NCBI GenBank assembly: GCA_016781705.1
Contig: JADDPV010000112.1
Location: 1-11,385 of the forward strand
Reading direction: 5' to 3'
Source of the DNA: Rubrobacter sp.
Lineage (GTDB): Bacteria > Actinomycetota > Rubrobacteria > Rubrobacterales > Rubrobacteraceae
DNA: 11,385 nucleotides
The notes beneath the pieces are model-generated. The model searched no databases. It was not told the DNA's origin and saw only the letters and a program-made list of their open reading frames with translations. Every line of letters begins with the position of its first letter. The first letter of the stretch is position 1. This document shows positions 6,568-11,385 of the stretch, piece by piece. Both the position numbers and the translations under genes were made by a program.

Positions 6568-7341
6568 ATGAGCGCGACGCCCGAAGACCAACCGCGGAAG
6601 CTCCGGGACGCCCCCGAGCTCCGGGAGAGCCTGCGCGAGCGGCTGGACCGCTACCTCGATCTACCCCTCGCCCTGGCCTCCGTCTTGATGGTCCTCATAG
6701 CCGTGATCGAGATCGGTGGTGACGTGGAGCAGCCGTGGGACGCGCGCCTGGCGGTCCTGGGATGGGCGCTCTGGGGCCTGTTCTTCGCCGAGTTCGCCGC
6801 GAAGTTCGCCCTGGCGCCGGACAAGCGCGCCTACATCAAGAGCCACCCCCTGGACGTGATCGTCCTCCTGGTCCCCTTCCTGCGCTTTTTGCGGCTGCTG
6901 CAGATCCTGCGGCTGACGCGGGCGCTCCCCGTCTTCCGGCTCCTGGTCTTCGGCGGGCGGGGCTCGGGGGCGGCGGTCGTGCTGCTGCGCCGCCGCCGGT
7001 TGGGCCAGCTCGCCCTCGTCTCCGTTCTGGTCGTCCTGATCGGAGCCGCCGCGGGCTACGCCCTGGAGGCCGAGACCCCCGGCTCCACGATAAAGGGTTT
7101 CGGGGACGCCCTGTGGTGGTCGGCCGCCCTCGTCACCACGGTCGGCAGCGAGCTCTACCCCGTGACGGCCGCCGGGCGCGTCTTGGGCTTCGTCCTGATG
7201 CTCTACGCCGTCGGGATCTTCTCGTACTTTATCGCCTCGATCGCCTCCGTCCTCGTCGGCCTCGACGCCCAGCAGGAGCCTGCCGAGAAAGAGGGGGACG
7301 CCGCCGGCGGCAAGCTTGCCCAGGGCGAGAAGGAGCCCTAG
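6568..7341 (+). CDS. Six-TM voltage-gated-like ion channel with atypical filter TVGSELYP
   Basis: 257 residues with the layout of a voltage-gated potassium channel. S1 is about 33-49, S2 61-82, S3 94-104, and an S4-like segment with regularly spaced arginines (RFLRLLQILRLTRALPVFR, 106-124) follows. Then S5 (146-167), a pore helix GFGDALWWSAALVTTVG (177-193), and S6 (203-231). The filter reads TTVGSELYP (190-198) where classical channels have TVGYGD; the second glycine is missing. Some bacterial members of the Ion_trans/Ion_trans_2 families carry TVGS-type filters, so the gene need not be defective, but strict potassium selectivity should not be assumed. The acidic/basic cytoplasmic ends lack an RCK domain. 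ATG at 6568 opens the hydrophilic N-terminus; its ribosome binding site is weak. Its stop overlaps that of the convergent pseudogene (CTAG, 7338-7341). The 128 nt before it hold no clear promoter. Confidence 0.85.
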   Translation: MSATPEDQPRKLRDAPELRESLRERLDRYLDLPLALASVLMVLIAVIEIGGDVEQPWDARLAVLGWALWGLFFAEFAAKFALAPDKRAYIKSHPLDVIVLLVPFLRFLRLLQILRLTRALPVFRLLVFGGRGSGAAVVLLRRRRLGQLALVSVLVVLIGAAAGYALEAETPGSTIKGFGDALWWSAALVTTVGSELYPVTAAGRVLGFVLMLYAVGIFSYFIASIASVLVGLDAQQEPAEKEGDAAGGKLAQGEKEP

Positions 7342-8219
7342 CCGGCGGCTTCCTCTCCGCCCGCCTTCTCCACCAGCCGGAAAAAGAACTCGTCGAAGGA
7401 GGCTTTGGGGGCGCCGGCGGCGCCACCGTCGAGGGTCGAGAGGACCTTCGGGAGCCGGAGGTCGGCATCGTCCACGAGGAGCTGGACGCGGCTTTCGATC
7501 CCCCGAAACCGCTCTCTTGGCGGACCTCGACGGAGTGCCCGATCTCCTCGATCGCTTTCAGATGACCGGCGAGGTCGCTTGGGTAACCGACCAGGACCAG
7601 TTCTATCTCCTCGCCGCCGAAGGCCTCGCGTCTGAGCTCCTCGGGTGTGCCGACGGCGATGAGCCTGCCGCCCAACAGGAGACCCACCCGGGTCGCACAG
7701 CTCGGTCTCACCGACGTACCGGGTCGTGACGAAGAGCGTGCGGCCGCCCTCGCTCAAAGTTCGGAACTCCTCCCAGAAGCGGCGCCTGAGGATCGGATCG
7801 AGGTTCGCCGCGGGCTCGTCGGACGATGGTGGCGGCGAGTTGGAGCCGGCGCTGCATCCCGCCGGAGACATTCGCCGCCGCCTTGCGCCGGTGCCCCCAC
7901 AGCTCGACGAACCCCAGAGCCTCGCGCACCCGGCGCCTCCGCTCCCGGAAACCCAGGCCGTAGATCCCCGCGACGAAGTTCAGGTTCTGGCGCACGGAGA
8001 ACTGACCGTAGAGCACGAAGCCCTGGGGCATGAACCCTACCTGGCGCTTATCCTCTTTGCCGAACGCCGCCGGTGGACGCCCAAGCACTTCGACTTCCCC
8101 GTCGGAGGTGAGAGATAGCCCGTCAGGGTCCTCAAGACGGTACTCTTGCCCGCGCCCGAGGGGTCCATAAGGCCGAAGATCTCGCCGCGCTCCGAATCGT
8201 ACAGGAGCCGGCTACCATC
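7338..8219 (-). pseudogene. Degenerate ABC-2-type (DrrA-like) ATPase
   Basis: Fragments in several frames line up in order as an ABC ATPase of the drug/ABC-2 type. GEIFGLMDPSGAGKST is Walker A near 8180-8135. After a frame change in a run of four Cs (8097-8100) come GEVEVLG, the Q-loop VGFMPQGFVLYGQFSV and the signature NVSGGMQRRLQLAATIV. At about 7817-7824 the frame changes again and DEPAANLDP follows at once, so the hydrophobic Walker B strand has been deleted. The H-loop reads TTRYVGE, with Arg for His. An extra base in the CCC at 7690-7692 moves to LLLGGRLIAVGTPEEL, and a last shift near the C run at 7500-7504 returns to a normal C-terminus. The N-terminal 20-30 residues are also missing. 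Three of the breaks are in homopolymers and could be read errors, but the Walker B loss could not. No permease gene accompanies it. Confidence 0.85.
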
Positions 8220-8512
8220 GGCCGAGGAGGTGCGAGACGAGCGGTTCCACGGGGCTGAAGAACCCAAGAACGAAGCCGAGCAGGGCGCCGACGGAGGCAC
8301 CGGAGGAGAGCCCGCCCAGCACACCCGGCTATACCCGATGCGGCCTGTCACTTGCTCGACTAACCGCAGGCTCACGAGGCGCCAATGCGTACCCGCTCCA
8401 CCGGGAACTCCTCTTCGGAGAGATGGTCCACCGCCTCCCTAGCCCCGGCGTAAGGGCCGTGCGAGGCCACGGTCCTGTGCGAAACCCGTCCGTCCTCTGC
8501 TGGTGCGTTCAA
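8212..8512 (-). pseudogene. Frameshifted, truncated YflT-like general stress protein
   Basis: Starting at a TTG (8512) with AAGGAGG 10 nt upstream, the frame reads HRTVASHGPYAGAREAVD, then HLSEEEFPVERVRIGAS. This is the usual opening of the general stress protein 17M/YflT-like domain (YxxAxxAVDxLSxxGFPVERVxIVG). A TGA then follows. The adjacent frame continues with LRLVEQVTGRIGYSR (8366-8323), and after a second shift the third frame gives GGLSSGASVGALLGF, the glycine-rich membrane hairpin of the same family, ending with a TAG at 8214-8212. The second membrane helix and tail are absent. Its end abuts the truncated N-terminus of the ABC ATPase pseudogene, so one deletion probably removed the end of this gene and the start of the next. 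Recognised from residue pattern; not testable here by search. Confidence 0.72.
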
Positions 8513-8522
8513 TGCGAACGCG

Positions 8523-8540
8523 CCTCCTTACACGGTAAGG
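8523..8540 (-). promoter_or_regulatory. Hairpin covering the ribosome binding site of the stress-protein relic
   Basis: CCTTAC (8526-8531) and GTAAGG (8535-8540) form a perfect 6-bp inverted repeat with a 3-nt loop. On the minus strand its 3' arm contains most of the AAGGAGG ribosome binding site (8529-8523). Folding would hide the site, which would allow translational control, for example by temperature. As the gene is broken, this may be a relic. Confidence 0.4.
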
Positions 8541-8665
8541 ACGCGTGCCTGGCGTCGCCAGATATGATTCCCCCTTGTTGCGAAGGTGCCGTTGTTCGCC
8601 GGCAAAGTTTCGGTAAAGGATGCGATCCCCGCGCGCAAACGCTTGACCTGCGCGGCGGGGCGTTT

Positions 8666-8719
8666 CTTAACCTGCCTTAACCCGCGACTAACGCGTCGCT
8701 AACCGACGGCGGGTACGAT
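8666..8719 (+). promoter_or_regulatory. Phased TAACC-type repeats and activator-dependent promoter
   Basis: Four similar heptamers follow each other: CTTAACC (8666), CTTAACC (8676), ACTAACG (8687) and GCTAACC (8698). Their steps are 10, 11 and 11 bp, one turn of the helix each. A -10-like TACGAT stands at 8714-8719 with no -35 hexamer; the last repeat lies where the -35 would be. Direct repeats with 11-bp spacing are typical binding sites of OmpR/PhoB-class response regulators, which replace the -35 contact. Start expected near 8726, 34 nt before the ATG at 8760. Regulator identity is unknown. Confidence 0.55.
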
Positions 8720-8759
8720 CTTCTCAAGGTTTCGACGCAGAGGCGGAAAGGAGAGGACC

Positions 8760-8879
8760 ATGAGAGCAGGACTTGCCGGACGCGCGATCGCGGTTGCCCT
8801 GGTGTCCATCGCCTTCGCGGTGCTGGCGGACGGAGCCATCGCGTGGCCCGGAAACATCGGTAAGAAGATCACCGCGTGA
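8760..8879 (+). CDS. Short ORF encoding a Sec-type signal peptide
   Basis: 39 residues starting with ATG behind a strong AAAGGAG site at 7 nt. The product is an almost ideal export signal: MRAGLAGRA (positive end), a hydrophobic core to about residue 22, and a signal-peptidase motif DGAIA before Trp29. Only eleven further residues (WPGNIGKKITA) follow before the TGA at 8877-8879. The stop overlaps the GTG of the next ORF in the -1 frame, and that ORF begins as if it were the missing mature protein. Either the two were one secreted-protein gene split by an indel, or a signal-sized peptide is translated ahead of a coupled gene. I favour a frameshifted single gene, but translation of this part is well supported by its ribosome binding site and the regulated-looking promoter upstream. 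Confidence 0.6.
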   Translation: MRAGLAGRAIAVALVSIAFAVLADGAIAWPGNIGKKITA

Positions 8880-9316
8880 CGCAGGCAGCGGTGAACGATG
8901 CGGCGGCCCAGGCCGAGAAGGCGGCCGCGGCGGACACCGGCGCTCGCGAGCCTGCCTCCGGCGAGGCCGTGCTTAACCTGGAGGGCACGCGGGGGGCGGA
9001 GTTCTCCGGGACGTGCTTCGTCGGCGGTGAGGAGAGGGAGATAAGCGGCCAGGCTCCCGCACACTACACCTTCACCCTCGACGGGGACGGTATCGAGTGC
9101 GAGATCCAAAAACAAGATCCCGACGGTACCCTGAAGGTCGTCTTCGCCGCTAGCGGCGCACGCTCCGTACAGAGTACGACCGGCGGGGGTAGCACCGTGA
9201 ACATCACCTATCAAAATGGCAGCGTCTCCTACTCGACGACCTCGTCCGGCACGACGAACGTGGTAACCTCGAGCTCGTCCTCCGTCGTTTCGTCCTCTAC
9301 CTCAGCCTCCCGGTAG
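8876..9316 (+). CDS. Secreted-type Ser/Thr-rich hypothetical protein body
   Basis: 146 residues from a GTG that overlaps the stop of the signal-peptide ORF (GTGA). An alanine-rich helical start (AAVNDAAAQAEKAAAA) is followed by a predicted beta-rich region with two cysteines, Cys47 (SGTCFVGG) and Cys75 (GIECEI), that could form a disulfide outside the cell. The tail (about 101-146) is dominated by Ser and Thr, like a surface linker or glycosylated stalk. No family recognised. The protein looks extracellular yet has no signal of its own; the signal lies in the preceding ORF in another frame. The same frame is open back to 8864, so a shift between 8864 and 8878 would join them. There is no ribosome binding site before this GTG, so expression depends on coupling, a shift, or a correction of the sequence. 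Confidence 0.6.
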   Translation: MTQAAVNDAAAQAEKAAAADTGAREPASGEAVLNLEGTRGAEFSGTCFVGGEEREISGQAPAHYTFTLDGDGIECEIQKQDPDGTLKVVFAASGARSVQSTTGGGSTVNITYQNGSVSYSTTSSGTTNVVTSSSSSVVSSSTSASR

Positions 9317-9335
9317 ACGCTTCGGGCGGCTGAGG
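9300..9335. terminator. Long hairpin between convergent genes, stop codon in its loop
   Basis: CCTCAGCCTCCCG (9300-9312) pairs with CGGGCGGCTGAGG (9323-9335): 13 positions with one mismatch and a 10-nt loop. The TAG of the Ser/Thr-rich ORF (9314-9316) lies in the loop, and the convergent ccdA ends 15 bp further on (9351). Position and symmetry fit a shared terminator for both strands, although no T tract follows on either side. Confidence 0.55.
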
Positions 9336-9350
9336 CGGACCCTCGTCCCG

Positions 9351-10214
9351 CTACCGGCGCTGGTCCGCTCCGGAGAAACCTTTGGACCTCCGGCGCGAGG
9401 CCCTACGATAGACGAGGAACGCCAGCGAGAGTGCCGCCAGGACCGCCAGCGCGAGCCAATCCGGGATGCCCCACGTTACCGTGCCCAGGCGCTCCTCAGC
9501 GGCGAGGGCGAGCCCCGCGGCCCCGGTTCGCTCGTAGAAGCCTTCCAGGGCGGACGTCCCCTCGTAGGCTATGAACACCGCGCCCAGGGCTACGAACATC
9601 AGCCCGGAGAGCAGGTTCGCGGTGTGGACGCGCAGAGGGCCGATCTCCAACTCCCGACCGCGCAGCCAGCGCCGGTTCTTGAGGTCCAGCCGGTCCCATA
9701 GCAGGGCCAGCAAGAAAAGAGGGGCGGCCATCCCGAGGGCGTAGAGGGCGAGCAGCAGGGCGCCGCGCAGGGGTTCCCCGGAGAAGGCGGCGACGGTCAA
9801 GACGGCACCCAGGATCGGCCCCGAGCAGAACCCGGCGAGCCCATAGACCGCCCCCAGCGCGTAGACCGTTCCCACCGAGTCTCCTCGCGGGGCCAGGCCC
9901 CGCAGCCTGGACAGCCCCGACGAGAGCCCAACGCCAATGATCTGCAACACGCCCAGCCCGATAATGACGAGCCCCGCGACGAGGACGAGGGACTCCCTCT
10001 CGCCGTAGAACAACGAGCTGACCGCCGAGATGCCCATCCCGAGCGGTACGAGCGTCGTACACAACCCGAGATAGAAGACCGCGGTCCTCCCGGCCAGCTC
10101 CCGCCTGGAGCCGAAAGCATAAGCGAAAAAGGCCGGCAGCAGCAGCGCGCTGCACGGGCTGAACAACGAGAGCAACCCCCCGAAAAAGGCTGCTAAGAAG
10201 GAGGCCTCAACCAC
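9351..10214 (-). CDS. ccdA: CcdA-type transmembrane thiol-electron carrier
   Basis: 287 residues, mostly hydrophobic, with about seven membrane helices (roughly 5-33, 44-68, 77-99, 114-142, 150-172, 199-217, 252-269) and an Arg-rich cytoplasmic tail. The two redox cysteines of the CcdA/DsbD membrane domain are present in their usual settings: Cys21 in LFSPCSALLLPAF and Cys130 in GFCSGPILGAV. Proteins of this family take electrons from cytoplasmic thioredoxin and hand them to thiol proteins on the outer face of the membrane. The GTG start at 10214 overlaps the end of the DsbA-like gene by 8 nt (10207-10214), so both are translated from one message and the DsbA-like lipoprotein is its most likely partner. 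The extra outward loop (about 218-250) and last helix go beyond the minimal CcdA core. Family assignment is firm; the partner is inferred from gene order. Confidence 0.88.
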   Translation of the reverse strand: MVEASFLAAFFGGLLSLFSPCSALLLPAFFAYAFGSRRELAGRTAVFYLGLCTTLVPLGMGISAVSSLFYGERESLVLVAGLVIIGLGVLQIIGVGLSSGLSRLRGLAPRGDSVGTVYALGAVYGLAGFCSGPILGAVLTVAAFSGEPLRGALLLALYALGMAAPLFLLALLWDRLDLKNRRWLRGRELEIGPLRVHTANLLSGLMFVALGAVFIAYEGTSALEGFYERTGAAGLALAAEERLGTVTWGIPDWLALAVLAALSLAFLVYRRASRRRSKGFSGADQRR

Positions 10215-10935
10215 TGCTCTCGGAGCGCGCCTGCTCTATGGCCTCGGCGTAGACTTCGACGCTCTGCGTCCCGGCGATGGGCCTTCCGTTCACGAAAAAG
10301 ACGGGAGTGCCCGGGATGCCGGCCTGCTGGCCTTGCCTGAAGACCTCCTCGACCACCGCCTCGTAGCGTCCGCTCCGGTACTCCCTCTCGAAGCGTCCCA
10401 CGTCCAGCCCCGCCTCCCCGGCGTAGCGCAGGAGCGAGGCGTCGTCGTAGGGGCCACCGTTCTCATACAAGACGTCGTGGTACTCCCAGAACTTGCCCTG
10501 CTCCTGCGCGGCGCGGGCGGCCACGGCGGCGCTGACCGAGTCCTCGCCCAGGTACGGGAAGTCTCGCCACTCTAGCCTCAGCGTACCGCTCTCGACGTAC
10601 CGCTCTTCCAGCTCGGGTTCGACCTCACGGGTGAACTTGGCGCACTGGCTTCACTGGAAGTCGCCCCACTCGATCATCACCACCGGTGCGTCCGCCGATC
10701 CGAGGGCCGGATTGCCGAGTTCTCCGGATTGCGCATCGAGTCCCGCATCCGCCGAAGTCGCGTCCGCCGAAGTCGCTTCGGCGGAGCCGGTCGCGCCGGG
10801 GTCTCCTTCCCGTTGCGTACCGCCGGGGTTCTCGCTCGAGCTTCCGCCCGAAGACGCGCCGCAACCCGCGACGAACAGCAGTGTGCAGAGCGCCAGCAAT
10901 CCCGCCGGAAAGAGTGGGTGGAGGATCCTGCCCAA
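10207..10935 (-). CDS. DsbA-like lipoprotein with in-frame TGA at the first active-site Cys (candidate selenoprotein)
   Basis: Read through one TGA, this is a complete 242-residue exported thioredoxin-fold protein. It has a signal peptide with lipobox FVAGC (lipidated Cys25), a Gly/Ser/Ala-rich linker (26-78), the fold entry ADAPVVMIEWGDFQ (81-94), TGA as residue 95, SQC (Cys98), a helical insert (LEERYV to about 200), and cis-Pro211 in GIPGTPVFFVNG. In DsbA-like relatives residue 95 is the first Cys of CxxC (DFQCPxC). Everything after the TGA (10653-10651) is in the same frame with no other damage. Selenocysteine there would give a UxxC thiol-selenol site. The alternative is a TGC-to-TGA nonsense change. 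Start: TTG at 10935, placing AGGAAGG upstream and giving a normal lipoprotein signal; the ATG at 11046 is upstream of a probable -10. If TGA is a stop, only the N-terminal 94 residues are made. It overlaps ccdA, which could keep it reduced. Confidence 0.65.
10617..10636 (-). promoter_or_regulatory. SECIS-like stem-loop after the in-frame TGA
   Basis: In the mRNA, GUUC (10636-10633) pairs with GAAC (10620-10617) and ACC (10632-10630) with GGU (10624-10622). One C (10621) is bulged and the apical loop is CGUGA (10629-10625). The GU in the loop begins 23 nt after the UGA. Bacterial SECIS elements have a short stem, a small apical loop carrying GU and a comparable spacing. An outer CCAG/CUGG pair could extend it. 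Seven base pairs in a GC-rich gene can arise by chance, so it supports the selenocysteine reading but does not prove it. Confidence 0.45.
10748..10785. repeat. 15-bp tandem repeat merging into a perfect 10-bp palindrome
   Basis: TCCGCCGAAGTCGCG (10748-10762) is repeated as TCCGCCGAAGTCGCT (10763-10777), 14 of 15 identical. On the coding (minus) strand it encodes two ATSAD units of the lipoprotein linker. The second copy joins CTTCGGCGGA (10776-10785) to make a 10-bp perfect inverted repeat with 3-nt loop. The mRNA would form a very stable hairpin about 110 nt before the in-frame UGA. Confidence 0.7.
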
Positions 10936-11013
10936 AACAAAGCCGCCTTCCTGTGTCGCGCCCGGAGGACCAAGCCGCCAGACGAGCTTACGACAAAACT
11001 GCCCAAACCATAC

Positions 11014-11019
11014 AATATA
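11014..11019 (-). promoter_or_regulatory. Putative -10 of the dsbA-like/ccdA operon
   Basis: TATATT on the minus strand (11019-11014) in an AT-rich island about 80 bp before the TTG start at 10935. No good -35 is seen at 16-18 bp, so the assignment is weak. It would place the transcript start near 11007, which excludes the ATG at 11046. Confidence 0.35.
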
Positions 11020-11102
11020 CGCAGCCGGCCGCACCTCGGATGACACGAGCGGGTTTGGCGTCGCGGTGTACGTTATCGCCGCCCGTATCCGGCCGCCGGT
11101 TA

Positions 11103-11108
11103 TATACT
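11103..11108 (+). promoter_or_regulatory. Putative -10 of the small lipoprotein gene
   Basis: TATACT (11103-11108) lies 45 bp upstream of the TTG start at 11154, divergent from the dsbA-like promoter. The region about 17 bp before it is GC-rich with no clear -35. Confidence 0.3.
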
Positions 11109-11153
11109 CAGGCTCCCAAGCGTCTTTCTTACCAGTGGCAAGGAGTATCCTTC

Positions 11154-11342
11154 TTGGAGGAGAAGCGCGTCGGCCTCATCGCAACCTTGGCTCCGCACCT
11201 GCTCGCGGCGTTCTTCCTTCTCCCATTGCTCGCTTCCTGCGGCGGTGACGCCTCTGGAGGCGGCGGTGAGGCTGGCCCCCCGAGGAGACGCGGGTGTCGG
11301 GGGAGGCTTCTAGTGGGGTGTCAAGCCTCGAATGAAGGGTAG
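11154..11342 (+). CDS. Small lipoprotein, probably truncated
   Basis: 62 residues from a TTG with AAGGAG 8 nt upstream. The first 30 residues are a lipoprotein signal: EEKRVG, a hydrophobic stretch APHLLAAFFLLPLLAS, and lipobox LLASC (Cys30), followed by GGDASGGGGEAG. After this linker the frame becomes Arg/Cys-rich (PPRRRGCRGRLL), which is unlike a secreted protein. One additional C in the run of six Cs (11276-11281) would instead give PEETRVSGEASSGVSSLE and a stop at 11333-11335. The present stop lies in what seems to be the end of an insertion sequence. The gene is therefore likely the cut-off 5' part of a lipoprotein gene. Its function cannot be told; it could act with the divergent DsbA-like lipoprotein, but nothing in the sequence demands it. 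Confidence 0.5.
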   Translation: MEEKRVGLIATLAPHLLAAFFLLPLLASCGGDASGGGGEAGPPRRRGCRGRLLVGCQASNEG

Positions 11343-11385
11343 GACTTACGCAAGAACCATCCGAACGGTGGGCTTCTTGAGCTGT
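11340..11385. mobile_element. Probable end of an insertion sequence, running off the window
   Basis: From 11340 the sequence begins TAGGACTTACGCAAGAACC. It resembles terminal inverted repeats I remember from several IS groups (TAGGACTTACGCA-type ends). The composition changes here from the GC-rich lipoprotein gene to a more balanced one. Only 46 bases are in the window, so neither a transposase nor the second end can be seen. Recognition is from memory and weak. Confidence 0.4.

Noticed and set aside
8423..8680. Plus-strand ORF in the gap before the phased repeats
   Set aside because: It overlaps the stress-protein relic and its control region, has no ribosome binding site and no protein-like composition.
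8864..8878. Programmed -1 frameshift joining the signal peptide and secreted body
   Set aside because: No X XXY YYZ slippery heptamer in frame and no clear downstream stimulator; kept only as an open question.
8877..8879. Second selenocysteine codon at the end of the signal-peptide ORF
   Set aside because: The frame after this TGA does not resemble a protein and has no redox motif; the body is in another frame.
1..11385. tRNA, rRNA or CRISPR
   Set aside because: No cloverleaf with a GGTTCGAATCC-type arm, no rRNA stretches and no regularly spaced direct repeats of CRISPR size were seen.

Overview
The window is a GC-rich (roughly 65-70 %) bacterial segment. It has many GTG/TTG starts, GTGA stop/start overlaps, strong GGAGG ribosome binding sites and no RNA genes. 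The protein flavour (ArsM with SLGCGNP, YflT-like stress protein, lipoprotein DsbA plus CcdA) suggests an actinobacterium, possibly of the Rubrobacter type. That assignment is inference only.

Left part, minus strand (2637 down to 1): an arsenic-response operon. One promoter, with an ArsR-type palindrome filling its 17-bp spacer, reads arsM (arsenite methyltransferase), arsR (repressor), a C-terminally truncated ArsN2-like acetyltransferase and an aquaporin with an unusually small-residue selectivity filter. No arsenate reductase or arsenite efflux pump is present in the window, so the visible logic is methylate, sense and let out through a channel. A separate partial UPF0060/YnfA-type membrane gene runs off the left edge.

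Centre, plus strand (2793-7341): a promoter, then two overlapping ABC half-transporter genes forming a heterodimeric exporter with one degenerate ATP site, then a six-TM voltage-gated-like channel with a non-standard filter (TVGSELYP). The channel stop overlaps the stop of a convergent degenerate region (7338-8512, minus). That region holds a frameshifted ABC-2-type ATPase that has lost Walker B, and a frameshifted, truncated YflT-like general stress protein.

Right part: a small secreted-protein locus (8760-9316, plus) sits behind four helically phased TAACC-type repeats. Its signal peptide and body lie in different frames that overlap by GTGA. A 13-bp hairpin separates it from the convergent minus-strand pair ccdA and a DsbA-like lipoprotein gene. 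In the DsbA-like gene an in-frame TGA stands exactly where the first cysteine of the CxxC active site belongs (DFQ-TGA-SQC). The frame is open on both sides and a SECIS-like stem-loop follows at the expected distance, so this is a candidate selenocysteine DsbA (UxxC) coupled to CcdA. This is the most interesting observation. A TGC-to-TGA nonsense mutation remains the main alternative, the more so because the window contains other decayed genes.

The right edge holds a small lipoprotein ORF that seems to be cut by the end of an insertion sequence.
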